Shown in pieces: positions 46,532 through 56,101 of a stretch of DNA of 64,000 nt. Position numbers and translations under genes: made by a program. The number at the start of each line of letters is the position of its first letter. The first letter of the stretch is position 1. Location: NCBI RefSeq assembly GCF_013408245.1, contig NZ_JACBYS010000002.1, positions 372,001-436,000 of the forward strand. Reading direction: 5' to 3'. The notes beneath the pieces are model-generated. The model worked only from the letters and a program-made list of their open reading frames with translations. It had not been told where the DNA came from and did not search any database. The DNA is from Duganella sp. 1224 (GTDB lineage: Bacteria; Pseudomonadota; Gammaproteobacteria; Burkholderiales; Burkholderiaceae_D).

Positions 46532-47251
46532 ATGCCGTCCATGAACGCCAAACCTACCCAACCTACTCAAGCCGATACCAGCCAGCCCGCCGACGACGCC
46601 CGCAAGACACGGTCGGACGGTGAACAGTCGCGCGAACGCCTGCTGACGGCGGCCATGCGCCTGTTCGGCGAACAGGGCTTCTCCAAGACCTCAACCCGCG
46701 AGATCGCACAGGCGGCCGGCGCCAACGTGGCGGCCATCAGCTACTACTTCGGCGACAAGGCCGGCTTGTACCAGGCCTGCTTCACGGCCATCTGCAAGCC
46801 GGTCGACGACAACATCGCGCTGTTCGACCAGCCGCATTTCACGCTGCGCGAATCGCTGCACGGCTACTACCGGCAGATGATCGCACCGCTGCTGGCCGGG
46901 GCCGACGCCGATGTGCTGCTGCGGATGTTCTACCGCGAGATGCTGGAACCCACCGGCATGTGGCAGCGCGAGATCGAGACCAACATCAAGCCGGAGCACA
47001 TGGCGCTGGTGGCGGTGTTGTGCCGCCATCTGGGCCTGTCGCAGCCGACCGACGACGTGCACCGGCTGGGCTATGCGATCGGCGCCATGTGCGTGCAGAT
47101 GCTGATCGCCCGCGACGTGGTGGCGCAGATCACGCCGCACATGATGGCGTCGCCCGAGGCCATCGCCGACTGGGCGGGGCACCTGGTGGTGTATGCCGAG
47201 GCGCTGGTGGCAGCGGAAAAAACCAAACTACTTCAACAAGGGAAAGCATGA
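46532..47251 (+). CDS. TetR family regulator (CecR/YbiH-like) of RND operon
   Basis: 239 residues from the ATG at 46532; one at 46541 is equally possible. HTH: TSTREIAQAAGANVAAISYYFGDKAGLYQ. The C-terminal half (MFYREMLEPTGMWQREIE) resembles the CecR/DUF1956 ligand domain. Its stop overlaps the ATG of the outer-membrane gene (ATGA), so it is the first gene of the efflux operon and probably autorepresses through the inverted repeat upstream. Confidence 0.87.
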   Translation: MPSMNAKPTQPTQADTSQPADDARKTRSDGEQSRERLLTAAMRLFGEQGFSKTSTREIAQAAGANVAAISYYFGDKAGLYQACFTAICKPVDDNIALFDQPHFTLRESLHGYYRQMIAPLLAGADADVLLRMFYREMLEPTGMWQREIETNIKPEHMALVAVLCRHLGLSQPTDDVHRLGYAIGAMCVQMLIARDVVAQITPHMMASPEAIADWAGHLVVYAEALVAAEKTKLLQQGKA

Positions 47252-48738
47252 GAGTCTTTTTACGCGCGATGGCGGTGGCCGTCGCGGCGACGCTGAGCGC
47301 CTGCGCGGTGCAGGGACCGGCGACGCGGGTGGATCCGCTGGCGCCCCAGCAGTGGCAGGCGCCCTTGCCGCACAACGGCAGCCAGGCCGATCTCGCCGCG
47401 TGGTGGCGCGGCCAGGCGGATGGCCTGCTGGTGCAGCTGATCGAGTCCGCGCAGGCGGTCAGCCCGACGGTGGCGTCGGCGGCCTCGCGCATTGCGCAGT
47501 CGCGCGCCGAGCGCGTGGCCGCTGGCGCCGTGCTGGCGCCGAACGTGGATGCTGCAGCCAGCGCCAATCGCTCCAACCAGCAATCGGCGCTGCCGATGGG
47601 GACGACCTCGCAACTGGCGTTGAACGCCTCCTGGGAGATCGACCTGTTTGGCGCCAACCGGGCGGCGCGCGACGCGGCGCAGGCGCGCCTGGAAAGCGCG
47701 CACGCCGGCTGGCATGATGCGCGCGTGTCCGTCGCCGCCGAGGTGGCGAACCAGTACTACGGCCTGCGCGCCTGCGAACAGTTGATGACGGTGGCGCGGC
47801 AGGACGCGGTGTCGCGGGCCGATACGGCGCGGCTGACGGAGCTGAGCGCCAGCGCGGGCTTCCAGTCGCCCGCCAGCCTGTCGCTGGCTCGCGCCAGCGC
47901 CGCCGATGGCAACAGCCGCTACATCGCCCAGCGCGCGACGTGCGACGTGGATGTCAAGGTGCTGTCGGCGCTGACCGCGATACCCGAGCCTGAACTGCGC
48001 GGCAAGCTGGCAGCGTCGGTACGCGCCGCCAGCGCCGGTGCGGGCGGTGCGGAGGCTGCCTATGCGTCCTTCTCCGCGCCGGCCATGGCGATCGGCGAAC
48101 TGCCCGCGCGCACCCTGAGCCAGCGCCCGGACGTGTTCACGGCGGAGCGCGAAGTGGCCGCCGCCAGCGCGGACGTCGGCAACGCACAGGCGCAGCGCTA
48201 TCCGCGCCTCACCTTGTCCGGCTCGGTGGGCGTGGCCAACTTCCGCGCCGCCGGCGACAACACCAGAACCGACACCTGGACCATCGGCCCGGTCGCGCTG
48301 TCGCTGCCGCTGTTCGACGCCGGCCGCCGCCGCGCCAACGTCGACGCGGCCAGCGCGCGCTACGAAACGGCCGTGGTCAGCTACCGCGCCACGGTGCGCC
48401 AGGCGGTCAGCGAAGTCGAACAGGCGCTGGTCAACCTGGACAGCACCGCCTCCCGCGCCGGCGACGCCCAGACCGCGCTGGAAGGGTACCGCGCCAACTA
48501 CGCCGCCGTCGATGAGCGCTACAAGAACGGCATGGCCAGCCTGTTCGAACTCGAAGACGCGCGCCGCACGCGCCTGGCCGCCGAACAAACGGTGATCAAC
48601 CTGCAGCGCGAACGCAGCGCCGCCTGGGTTGCCCTCTACCGCGCCGCCGGCGGCGGCTTCGCGCCCGCCGCCGCAACTGCCGCACCCGCCACCTCTGCTG
48701 CTGCACTCGCGCCCGCCCTCGCCAGCGCCGCCCACTAA
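47248..48738 (+). CDS. RND efflux outer-membrane lipoprotein (NodT family)
   Basis: 496 residues. Signal peptide with lipobox LSAC at about residue 17. Two OEP repeats (about 50-260 and 270-460) form the TolC-like barrel and tunnel; family motifs SWEIDLFGANR, LSQRPDVFTAEREVAAASADVGNAQAQRYP (read in parts) and GPVALSLPLFDAGRRRA are present. AGGGAA precedes the ATG. The Ala-rich C-terminal extension (last 30 residues) is unusual but low-complexity. Confidence 0.9.
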   Translation: MRVFLRAMAVAVAATLSACAVQGPATRVDPLAPQQWQAPLPHNGSQADLAAWWRGQADGLLVQLIESAQAVSPTVASAASRIAQSRAERVAAGAVLAPNVDAAASANRSNQQSALPMGTTSQLALNASWEIDLFGANRAARDAAQARLESAHAGWHDARVSVAAEVANQYYGLRACEQLMTVARQDAVSRADTARLTELSASAGFQSPASLSLARASAADGNSRYIAQRATCDVDVKVLSALTAIPEPELRGKLAASVRAASAGAGGAEAAYASFSAPAMAIGELPARTLSQRPDVFTAEREVAAASADVGNAQAQRYPRLTLSGSVGVANFRAAGDNTRTDTWTIGPVALSLPLFDAGRRRANVDAASARYETAVVSYRATVRQAVSEVEQALVNLDSTASRAGDAQTALEGYRANYAAVDERYKNGMASLFELEDARRTRLAAEQTVINLQRERSAAWVALYRAAGGGFAPAAATAAPATSAAALAPALASAAH

Positions 48739-48753
48739 CTTGCCCCGCTCACC

Positions 48754-49863
48754 ATGAAAACCACACTGAAACCACTCGCCTACATCCTGGCGGCCGCCTT
48801 TGCGGTGGCAGCCGCCGGCATCGCCGCCTACTCCGAAGCCGCCGACGACAAACAAGCCGACACCGCGAAACCGGCGCTAACCGTCACCGTCACCCAGCCC
48901 AGCGCCGCCAGCCTGCCGATCAAGCTGGCCGCCAACGGCAACGTCGCCGCGTGGCAGGAAGCCAGCGTTTCCAGCGAATCGAGCGGCCTGCGGCTGACCG
49001 AAGTGCGCGTCAACGTCGGCGACGTCGTCAAGGCCGGCGAAGTGCTGGCCGTGTTCTCCGCCGACACCGTCAACGCCGATCTCGCGCAAGCGCAAGCCGC
49101 CGTCCACGAAGCCGAAGCCAATGCCGCCGACGCCGCCGCCAACGCCGCCCGCGCCCGCACGCTGCAAAACTCCGGCGCCCTGAGCGCCCAGCAGATCAGC
49201 CAGTACAACACCGCCGAACAGACCGCCAACGCCCGCATCGCCTCCGCCAAGGCCGCGCTGGCGAGCCAGCAGCTGCGCCTCAAGTACACCAAGGTGGTGG
49301 CGCCGGACAGCGGCATCATCTCGGCCCGCAGCGCCACCGTCGGCGCAGTCTCCAACGCCGGCACGGAACTGTTCCGCATGATCCGCCAGGGCCGCCTCGA
49401 ATGGCGCGCCGAAGTGGTGGCCGCCGACCTGCGCCACCTCAAGCCGGGCGTCAACGCGATAGTCAAAGCCGCCAACGGCAGCGAAGTCACGGGCAAGGTG
49501 CGCATGGTCGCGCCCACGGTCGATCCGCAAACCCGCTCGGCGCTGGTCTACGTCGACCTGCCGCAAAGCGCTGGCAGCAAAGACGCGCCGTTCAAGGCCG
49601 GCATGTTCGCCAGCGGCCAGTTCCAGCTAGGCGCATCGGACGCCATGACCGTGCCGCAGCAGGCCATCGTCGTGCGCGACGGTTTCAGCTTCGTGTTCCG
49701 CCTCAACGCCGACAAGCACGTCACGCAAGTGAAAGTGCAACCGGGCCGCCGCCTCGGCGACCGCATCGAAGTGCTGGGCGGCCTCAAACCGGATGCCCAG
49801 ATCGTCGTGCGCGGCGCCGGCTTCCTCAACGACGGTGACCTGGTCAGCGTCGTTGCCAGCTAA
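48754..49863 (+). CDS. RND periplasmic adaptor (membrane fusion protein)
   Basis: 369 residues. One N-terminal membrane/signal segment (ILAAAFAVAAAGIAAYS), a lipoyl domain split around an alpha-hairpin (about 100-170, Ala-rich), then beta-barrel and membrane-proximal domains (VRMVAPTVDPQTRSALVYVDL, FKAGMFASGQFQLG). Bridges the permease and outer-membrane channel encoded on either side. Lies 15 bp after the outer-membrane gene and 8 bp before the permease gene. Confidence 0.92.
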   Translation: MKTTLKPLAYILAAAFAVAAAGIAAYSEAADDKQADTAKPALTVTVTQPSAASLPIKLAANGNVAAWQEASVSSESSGLRLTEVRVNVGDVVKAGEVLAVFSADTVNADLAQAQAAVHEAEANAADAAANAARARTLQNSGALSAQQISQYNTAEQTANARIASAKAALASQQLRLKYTKVVAPDSGIISARSATVGAVSNAGTELFRMIRQGRLEWRAEVVAADLRHLKPGVNAIVKAANGSEVTGKVRMVAPTVDPQTRSALVYVDLPQSAGSKDAPFKAGMFASGQFQLGASDAMTVPQQAIVVRDGFSFVFRLNADKHVTQVKVQPGRRLGDRIEVLGGLKPDAQIVVRGAGFLNDGDLVSVVAS

Positions 49864-49871
49864 GGACCGCC

Positions 49872-52800
49872 ATGAACTTTTCCGCCCTCTCGATCCGGAA
49901 CCCGATTCCGGCGATCATGCTGTTCGCCCTGCTGTCGCTGGCCGGCTTCATGGCCTACAAGGCCAATCCGGTGCAGGACTTCCCGGACATCGAGCTGCCC
50001 ATCGTCACCGTCACCGCCACGCTGGACGGCAGCGCACCGGCGCAGCTGGAAACCGAAGTCGCACGCAAGATGGAAGACTCGATCGCCACGCTGCAAGGCG
50101 TCAAGAACATCCACACCACCGTGCTCGATGGCGTGGCCACCATCGCAGTGGAATTCATCCTGGAGAAAAACATCTCCGACGCCGTCAACGACGTGCGCGA
50201 CGCGGTGGCCCGGGTCAAAGCCGACATGCCGGCCGAGCTGCGCGACCCGACCGTCACCAAGGCCACCACCGCCGGCCGCGTGGTGCAGACGTTCACCGCC
50301 GCCGCTGCCGCCGGTCCCGGCGAACCACTCGACGCGCAGGAACTGAGCTGGTTTGTCGACAACACGGTGTCCAAGCGCCTGCTGTCGGTGCCCGGCGTGG
50401 GCTCGATCAAGCGCGTCGGCGGCGCCAGCCGCGAGATCCGCGTCGAACTGGACGAGGCCCGCATGGCCGCGCTGCGCGTGTCGGCGCTGGACGTGTCGCG
50501 CCAGCTGCACCAGGTGCAGAAGGAAGCGCCGGGCGGGCGCGGCGACGTCAGCGGCGCCGAGCAATCGGTGCGCACCATCGGCACCGTCGCGACGGCGGCC
50601 GAACTGGCGGCGATGGAACTGCCGCTGCCGGACGGCCGCCGCGTGCGCCTCGACCAGGTGGCCACCGTCACCGACAGCGTGGCAGAGCAGCGCGCCATCG
50701 CGCTGCAGGACGGCAAACCCGTGGTGGGCTTTGAAGTCTTCCGCACCAAGGGCGCCAGCGAAACGGCGGTGGCCAGCGGCGTGCGCGCCGCCATAGCCGA
50801 ACTACAGAAGAACAATCCGCGCGTCGAACTGACACAGGTGATCGACAACGCCCACCCGGTCCAGGAGAACTTCGACGGCTCGATGGAGCTGCTGTACGAA
50901 GGCGCCATCCTCGCGGTGCTGGTGGTGTGGTGGTTCCTGCGTGACTGGCGCGCCACCGTGGTGGCCGCCGCCGCGCTGCCGCTGTCGGTGCTGCCGGCCT
51001 TCCTCGGCATCTACCTGTTCGGCTACACGCTCAACACCGTCACGCTGCTGTCGCTGGCCCTGGTGGTGGGCGTGCTGGTGGACGACGCCATCGTCGAAAT
51101 CGAAAACATCGAACGCCACCTGCGCATGGGCAAAACGCCGATGGAAGCCGCGCTGGAAGCGGCCGACGAAATCGGCATGGCGGTCATCGCCACCACCTTC
51201 GCGTTGGTGGCGGTGTTCCTGCCGACGGCCTTCATGAGCGGCATTCCCGGCCTGTTCTTCAAGCAGTTCGGCTGGACCGCCGTGATTGCGGTGCTGGCGT
51301 CGCTGGTGGTGGCGCGTCTGTTGACGCCCATGATGGCCGCCTACCTGCTCAAGCCAACCGCGCACCGCGAGGAAAAGGACGGCTGGCTGATGTCGCGCTA
51401 CATGCGCGTGATGAAGTGGTGCCTGCAGCACCGGCTGGTCACCGCGCTGGCGGCCGGCGTGTTCTTCATCGCGTCGATCATGCTTACCGGCCTGCTGCCG
51501 ACCGGCTTCGTGCCGGCCGCCGACCGCGCGCAAACCCAGATCAACCTCGAATTGCCGCCGGGGTCCACGCTGGCGGAAACCAGTGTGGTGGCCGAACGCG
51601 CGCGCCAGGCGGCAATGCAGGTCAAGGGCATCAAATCGGTGTTCAGCTCCATCGGCGGCGGCTCCAGCGGCGATGCCTTCGCCCCCGGCGCGGCAGCCGA
51701 AGCGCGCAGCGCCGTGCTGACGCTGACCACCGCGCACCGCACCGACCGCAAGGAATCGATGGCCGACCTGGAAGCGGAAATCCGCCACAAGCTGGATGCC
51801 ATTCCCGGCGCCCGCTTCAAGGTCGGGCCGCCGGACAACGGCGTCAAGATGCAGCTGGTGCTGCGCAGCGAAGACCCGGTGGCGCTGAAGGAGGCCGCGC
51901 AAAAGGCGGAGCGCGAACTGCGCACGCTCAAAGGCGTGGGCAATGTGCGCTCGACCGCCTCGCTGGTGCGGCCGGAGATCATCGTCAAGCCGGACTTCGC
52001 CAAGGCGGCGGACCTGGGCGTGACGGCCGCCTCGATCGGCCAGACCGTGCGCGTGGCCACCGCCGGCGACTACGACACCGACCTGACCAAGATGAACCTG
52101 CCGGAACGCCAGGTGCCGATCCGCGTCAAGCTGCCGGACGCGGTGCGCGCCGACCTGGACGCCATCGGCCGCCTGACGGTGCCGGGCAAGAACGGCCCGG
52201 TGCTGCTGGCCACCGTGGCCGACATCAGCATGGAAAGCGGCCCGGCGCAGATCAATCGCCTGAACCGCAGCCGCAACGTCACGCTGGAAGTGGAGCTGGG
52301 CAAGCGCGCGCTGGGTGAGGTCAACACCGAGGCGCGCGCGCTGCCCTCGCTGAAAAACCTGCCGCCGTCGGTCAAGATCGCGGAACTGGGCGATACCCAG
52401 GAGATGGCGTCGCTGTTCGCCAGCTTCGGCATCGCCATGCTGATCGGCGTGTTGTGCATCTACTGCGTGCTGGTGCTGCTGTTCAAGGACTTCATGCAGC
52501 CGGCGACGATTCTGGCGGCGCTGCCGCTGTCGATCGGCGGCGCCTTCGTGGCGCTGCTGATCACGCGCAGCGCGCTGTCGATGCCGTCGATGATCGGCCT
52601 GATCATGCTGATGGGGATCGTGACGAAAAATTCAATCCTGCTGGTGGACTATGCTATTCTGGCGCGCCAGGCCGGCATGGGGCGTTTCGAAGCGCTGGTC
52701 GATGCCTGCCACAAACGTAGCCGTCCGATCCTGATGACCACCATCGCCATGGGCGCGGGCATGATGCCGCTGGCCCTGGGCTGGGGCGCCGACCCGAGCT

Positions 52801-52997
52801 TCCGCTCGCCGATGGCCATCACCGTGATTGGCGGCCTGATTACCTCAACGCTTTTGAGCTTGCTGGTGGTGCCCGCGGTGTTCACCTACGTCGACGACTT
52901 TGAACACTGGCTGCAGCGCATGATGCGCAAGCTGCGCCGCCAGCCGGCCGTTCAGAATGGAGACGTGCATGCACTACGAGATAAAAGAACTGCCTGA
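49872..52997 (+). CDS. RND multidrug efflux permease
   Basis: 1041 residues with the two-fold RND layout of twelve membrane helices and two large periplasmic loops. Proton-relay region VVGVLVDDAIVEIEN (helix 4) carries the Asp pair. The start MNFSALSIRNPIPAIMLF and the glycine-rich SSIGGGSSGDAFAPG loop are of the NFE/HAE subgroup. AAGGA is 5 nt upstream. Functions with the two preceding genes as a tripartite pump; substrates unknown. The last 29 bp overlap the next gene. Confidence 0.93.
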   Translation: MNFSALSIRNPIPAIMLFALLSLAGFMAYKANPVQDFPDIELPIVTVTATLDGSAPAQLETEVARKMEDSIATLQGVKNIHTTVLDGVATIAVEFILEKNISDAVNDVRDAVARVKADMPAELRDPTVTKATTAGRVVQTFTAAAAAGPGEPLDAQELSWFVDNTVSKRLLSVPGVGSIKRVGGASREIRVELDEARMAALRVSALDVSRQLHQVQKEAPGGRGDVSGAEQSVRTIGTVATAAELAAMELPLPDGRRVRLDQVATVTDSVAEQRAIALQDGKPVVGFEVFRTKGASETAVASGVRAAIAELQKNNPRVELTQVIDNAHPVQENFDGSMELLYEGAILAVLVVWWFLRDWRATVVAAAALPLSVLPAFLGIYLFGYTLNTVTLLSLALVVGVLVDDAIVEIENIERHLRMGKTPMEAALEAADEIGMAVIATTFALVAVFLPTAFMSGIPGLFFKQFGWTAVIAVLASLVVARLLTPMMAAYLLKPTAHREEKDGWLMSRYMRVMKWCLQHRLVTALAAGVFFIASIMLTGLLPTGFVPAADRAQTQINLELPPGSTLAETSVVAERARQAAMQVKGIKSVFSSIGGGSSGDAFAPGAAAEARSAVLTLTTAHRTDRKESMADLEAEIRHKLDAIPGARFKVGPPDNGVKMQLVLRSEDPVALKEAAQKAERELRTLKGVGNVRSTASLVRPEIIVKPDFAKAADLGVTAASIGQTVRVATAGDYDTDLTKMNLPERQVPIRVKLPDAVRADLDAIGRLTVPGKNGPVLLATVADISMESGPAQINRLNRSRNVTLEVELGKRALGEVNTEARALPSLKNLPPSVKIAELGDTQEMASLFASFGIAMLIGVLCIYCVLVLLFKDFMQPATILAALPLSIGGAFVALLITRSALSMPSMIGLIMLMGIVTKNSILLVDYAILARQAGMGRFEALVDACHKRSRPILMTTIAMGAGMMPLALGWGADPSFRSPMAITVIGGLITSTLLSLLVVPAVFTYVDDFEHWLQRMMRKLRRQPAVQNGDVHALRDKRTA

Positions 52998-53427
52998 GGT
53001 CCGTGTCGCCTACCTGCGTTACAAGGGGCCGTTCGGCCCTGGCGTGGGCGAGTTCTGGAAGGAAGTATTCACGCCGTGGCAGCAGGCGTTCCATTTGACC
53101 GGCAAGGTGACGTATGGCGTGGCGCAGGATGATCCGTCCACCACGCCGGCGGCCGAGTGCCGTTACGACGCCTGCGTGGAAGTGCCGGCGGAGTATGCGA
53201 TCCAGCCGCCGGCCAAGGAAGCACACCTGCCAGCCGGCCGTTACGCCGTGGCCCGGTTCAAGGGCACGGGGGCGGATGTGTCGAAAGCCTGGGCCGAATT
53301 CTTCGGCCAGTTGTCAGCGGAGGGCAAGGTGGCCGACGGCCCGTGCTTCGAACGCTACCCGGCGGACTACGCGATGGACCCGGCCACCGGCATCTTCACC
53401 GCAGAACTCTGCATCGCCGCAACATAA
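52969..53427 (+). CDS. GyrI-like small-molecule-binding protein
   Basis: 152 residues starting MHYEIKELPEVRVAYLRYKG, the opening of the AraC-effector/GyrI (SbmC) fold. Two SHS2 repeats end with LPAGRYAVARFKGTG. Members bind hydrophobic drugs or act as gyrase protectors. GGAG is 6 nt before the chosen ATG, inside the end of the permease gene (29-bp overlap). It may buffer or detoxify the pump's substrates. Confidence 0.82.
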   Translation: MHYEIKELPEVRVAYLRYKGPFGPGVGEFWKEVFTPWQQAFHLTGKVTYGVAQDDPSTTPAAECRYDACVEVPAEYAIQPPAKEAHLPAGRYAVARFKGTGADVSKAWAEFFGQLSAEGKVADGPCFERYPADYAMDPATGIFTAELCIAAT

Positions 53428-53440
53428 CCCCCAGTCCGAT

Positions 53441-53470
53441 GGGGTCTGTCCCCGTACCGGGACAGACCCC
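53441..53470. repeat. Palindromic repeat, family A, variant copy 5
   Basis: Left arm GGGGTCTGTCCCCGT and right arm ACCGGGACAGACCCC, with one mismatch. Both arms changed relative to copy 1 in a way that keeps pairing. It lies between the convergent RND and EmrAB-type operons. Confidence 0.8.
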
Positions 53471-53494
53471 GGCGTGCGAGGTGCGGCGTCAAAG

Positions 53495-54916
53495 TCAGCG
53501 CCAACCGCCGCCCATCACGCGGTACAGGTCGACCGACGCCACCAGCATCCGGGTCTTCAGCTGCAAGCGCCCCACATCCGCGCTGTACAGCGTGCGTTGC
53601 GCATCCAGCTCTTCCAGGTAAGACGCATAGCCGTTGCGATAACGGTTATGCGCGATGCGCAGCGTCTCGGCCGCCGTGGCGCGGCGGGCGTCGTTCTGCA
53701 CCGCCTGTTCGCGCAGGCGCACAATCGCGCCCAGGCCATTCTCGGTTTCCGAAAACGCCGACCGCACCGCGCTCTCATACGCATACACCGCCTGATCGCG
53801 CTGCGCCGCCACCGAGTCAGTCTGCGCCTGCACCCGGCCACCGTCGAACACCGGCGCGGCCACGGCGGCGGTCAGGTGCCACAGCGCGGTCGGCGCGTTC
53901 AGCAAATCGTGCCACTTGAGGTTTTGCACGCCGCCGGCCGCCGTCAGCTTGAACGACGGCAGCAGCTGGTCGCGCGTCGCCTGCAGGTTGGCGTTGACCG
54001 CCACCAGGTTGTACTCGGCGCGGGCGATGTCGGGACGGCGGCGCAACAGCTCGGACGGCAGCCCTTCCGGCACTGGCGGCGCCTGCAGATCGGCCAGCTC
54101 GACGCCGCGCGCCACCGGGCCGGGATTGCCACCGGTGAGGATGGACAGTGCGTTCTCCTGCTCGAAGATCTGCCGCTTCAGCTGCGGCACGGTTTCGGCG
54201 GTGGTCTGGTATTCGGCTTGCGCCTGCAGCCACTCCAGCCGCGAGCTGTAGCCGACCTCGAACTGGCGCTTGGCCAGGTTGGCCGATTCCTCGCGCAGCT
54301 TGAGCGTGGCCTCGGTCAGCGCCAGTTGCGCATCCAGCCCGCGCAGGTTCAGGTAGCCCGAGGCCACGGTGGCGGCGATCGACAACGCCACCGCGTCGGC
54401 GTTGGCCTGCTCGGCCTGATAGGTGGCGGTGGCGGCGTCGGTCAGCGCCGACAGCCTGCCCCAGGCGTCGATTTCGTAACTGGCCTGGAATTCGGCCTGG
54501 TAGACGTTGGTCACGTACGGCACGCCGTTCCACGCCAGCTGGCGCGTGCGGGTCGGCGTGCTGTCCACCGAGACGTTGGCCTTCTGCCCGGCTTCGGCCA
54601 CGCCCACCAGCGCGCGGTACTGCGCCACGCGGGCGCGCGCCACGCGCAGGTCGCCGTTGTTCTGCAGCGCTTTTTCCACCAGCGCGGTCAGCGCCGGGTC
54701 GCCAAAGCTCTGCCACCACTGCCGCGCCACCGGCCCGCTGCCCTGCTGCTGCACCGCCGTGCGCCAGGCGCTGGGCACCTGCAACGTCGATGGCGGCGGC
54801 GGCGCGACGGTCGCCGCGCAACCGGCCAGCATCGCCGCCACGGCCACCGTCACGGCGGCGGCCACGCCGCGCCGCGCGGCAACAAATGTCCGAATGTCGG
54901 CACTGACCCCGGTCAT
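53495..54916 (-). CDS. NodT-type outer-membrane efflux lipoprotein of the EmrAB operon
   Basis: 473 residues. Start MTGVSADIRTFVAARRG followed by the signal sequence AVTVAVAAMLAGC with its lipobox Cys. OEP domains carry QWWQSFGDPALTALV, SYEIDAWGRLSAL, LLRRRPDIARAEYNLVA and PVFDGGRVQAQTD. The ATG overlaps the EmrA-like stop by 4 bp. Codons 3-10 are an exact 24-bp copy of the left arm of the family B repeat, so the N-terminal extension before the signal sequence derives from a mobile-type repeat. Confidence 0.9.
   Translation of the reverse strand: MTGVSADIRTFVAARRGVAAAVTVAVAAMLAGCAATVAPPPPSTLQVPSAWRTAVQQQGSGPVARQWWQSFGDPALTALVEKALQNNGDLRVARARVAQYRALVGVAEAGQKANVSVDSTPTRTRQLAWNGVPYVTNVYQAEFQASYEIDAWGRLSALTDAATATYQAEQANADAVALSIAATVASGYLNLRGLDAQLALTEATLKLREESANLAKRQFEVGYSSRLEWLQAQAEYQTTAETVPQLKRQIFEQENALSILTGGNPGPVARGVELADLQAPPVPEGLPSELLRRRPDIARAEYNLVAVNANLQATRDQLLPSFKLTAAGGVQNLKWHDLLNAPTALWHLTAAVAAPVFDGGRVQAQTDSVAAQRDQAVYAYESAVRSAFSETENGLGAIVRLREQAVQNDARRATAAETLRIAHNRYRNGYASYLEELDAQRTLYSADVGRLQLKTRMLVASVDLYRVMGGGWR
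54887..54910. repeat. Family B repeat half-unit within a coding region
   Basis: 24 bases identical to the first 24 of the array arm at 37391 (reverse orientation), placed within codons 3-10 of the efflux lipoprotein gene. No matching second arm is close by. Confidence 0.9.
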
Positions 54917-56097
54917 GGTTTGGCTCCGTCGCGGACCTTGACCGAGGTGTCGATGCTGACAATGACCGACATGCCGGGCGCCAGCCGGCGCGCGTTGGCC
55001 TGGCCCTGGTCGATGCGGATGCGCACCGGGATGCGCTGGGCGATCTTGACGAAGTTGCCGGTGGCGTTGTCGGCCGGCAGCACGCTGAATTCCGAGCCGG
55101 TGGCCGGCGAGATCCGCTCCACCACGCCGGTCAGCTGCGCGCCGTCCAGCGCGTCGACCTTGAAGGTGGCCGGCTGGCCGACCTGCACGCCGTTCATCTG
55201 CGTCTCTTTCAGGTTGGCGATCACCCACAGCTGCTTGGGCACCAGGCCCATCAACTGTGCGCCGGTGTTGACGTAGGCGCCCTTGCGCACCGTGACCTGG
55301 CCCAGTTGGCCGTCCTCCGGCGCCGTGATGCGGGTGTTGTCCAGGTCGACCTTGGCGGCCTTCAGCGCCGCCTCGGCATTGGCCACCGCCGCTTCCAGCG
55401 ACTGCTTGTTGACGGTCACCGTCAGCACCTGCTGCTTGGCGATGTCCAGGCTGGCGCGCGCCTGCGCCACCGCCGCCGAGGTCTGGGCGCCGGCGGCGCG
55501 CGAGGCGTCCTGTTCGCGCAGCGACAGCGAGCCGTCCTCCGCCAGCGCGTTCACGCGCCGCAAATCGGCCACCGATTTGGCCGCCTGCGCCTGGGCGTTG
55601 GCCAGCGTGGCCTGGTTCAGCGCCACGCTGGCTTCGGCCGCGCGGCGCGCCTGGACCCAGTTTTCCAGCGCCGCCTTCTGCGCCGCCAGTTGCGCCACCG
55701 CCTGCTCGTAGCGCTGCTGGTAGATGCGGTCGTCGATCTGCGCCAGCAACTCGCCCTGCTTCACGTACTGGAAGTCCTGCACCTTGACGTCGACCACGTA
55801 GCCCGGCAACTGGGTGCCGATCAGCGTCACCTGGCCGCGCACCAGCGCGTTCTCGGTGGAGACGATGGCGCTGGTGAACGGCGGCAGCCGCCACGCGTAC
55901 AGCACCACCAGCACGCCGACCAGCGCCACCAGCGCGAACAGGATGGCGGAGATGATCTGCCCGCGCCGGTCCGGCGCCGGCGCGCTGGGCGCGGCCGCGG
56001 CGACGGCTGCCGCGGCGGCGGCGGCGGCCACCGCTGCCACCCGGCTGTCGGACGAGGAAGCGTTGTTCGGAGCGTTGTTTGGAGTGTCGTTAGCCAT
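54913..56097 (-). CDS. emrA: EmrA-like membrane fusion protein (HlyD family)
   Basis: 394 residues from the ATG giving MANDTPNN; an ATG at 56133 would overlap the permease gene by 32 bp. An Ala-rich N-terminus and one membrane helix (ISAILFALVALVGVLVVLYAW) are followed by a lipoyl motif (GYVVDVKVQDFQYVKQGELLAQID), a long coiled coil (about 130-240) and a beta-barrel (VRKGAYVNTGAQLMGLVP). Links the DHA2 permease upstream to the outer-membrane lipoprotein downstream. Four bp separate it from the permease stop. Confidence 0.87.
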   Translation of the reverse strand: MANDTPNNAPNNASSSDSRVAAVAAAAAAAAVAAAAPSAPAPDRRGQIISAILFALVALVGVLVVLYAWRLPPFTSAIVSTENALVRGQVTLIGTQLPGYVVDVKVQDFQYVKQGELLAQIDDRIYQQRYEQAVAQLAAQKAALENWVQARRAAEASVALNQATLANAQAQAAKSVADLRRVNALAEDGSLSLREQDASRAAGAQTSAAVAQARASLDIAKQQVLTVTVNKQSLEAAVANAEAALKAAKVDLDNTRITAPEDGQLGQVTVRKGAYVNTGAQLMGLVPKQLWVIANLKETQMNGVQVGQPATFKVDALDGAQLTGVVERISPATGSEFSVLPADNATGNFVKIAQRIPVRIRIDQGQANARRLAPGMSVIVSIDTSVKVRDGAKP

Positions 56098-56101
56098 GGG
56101 T

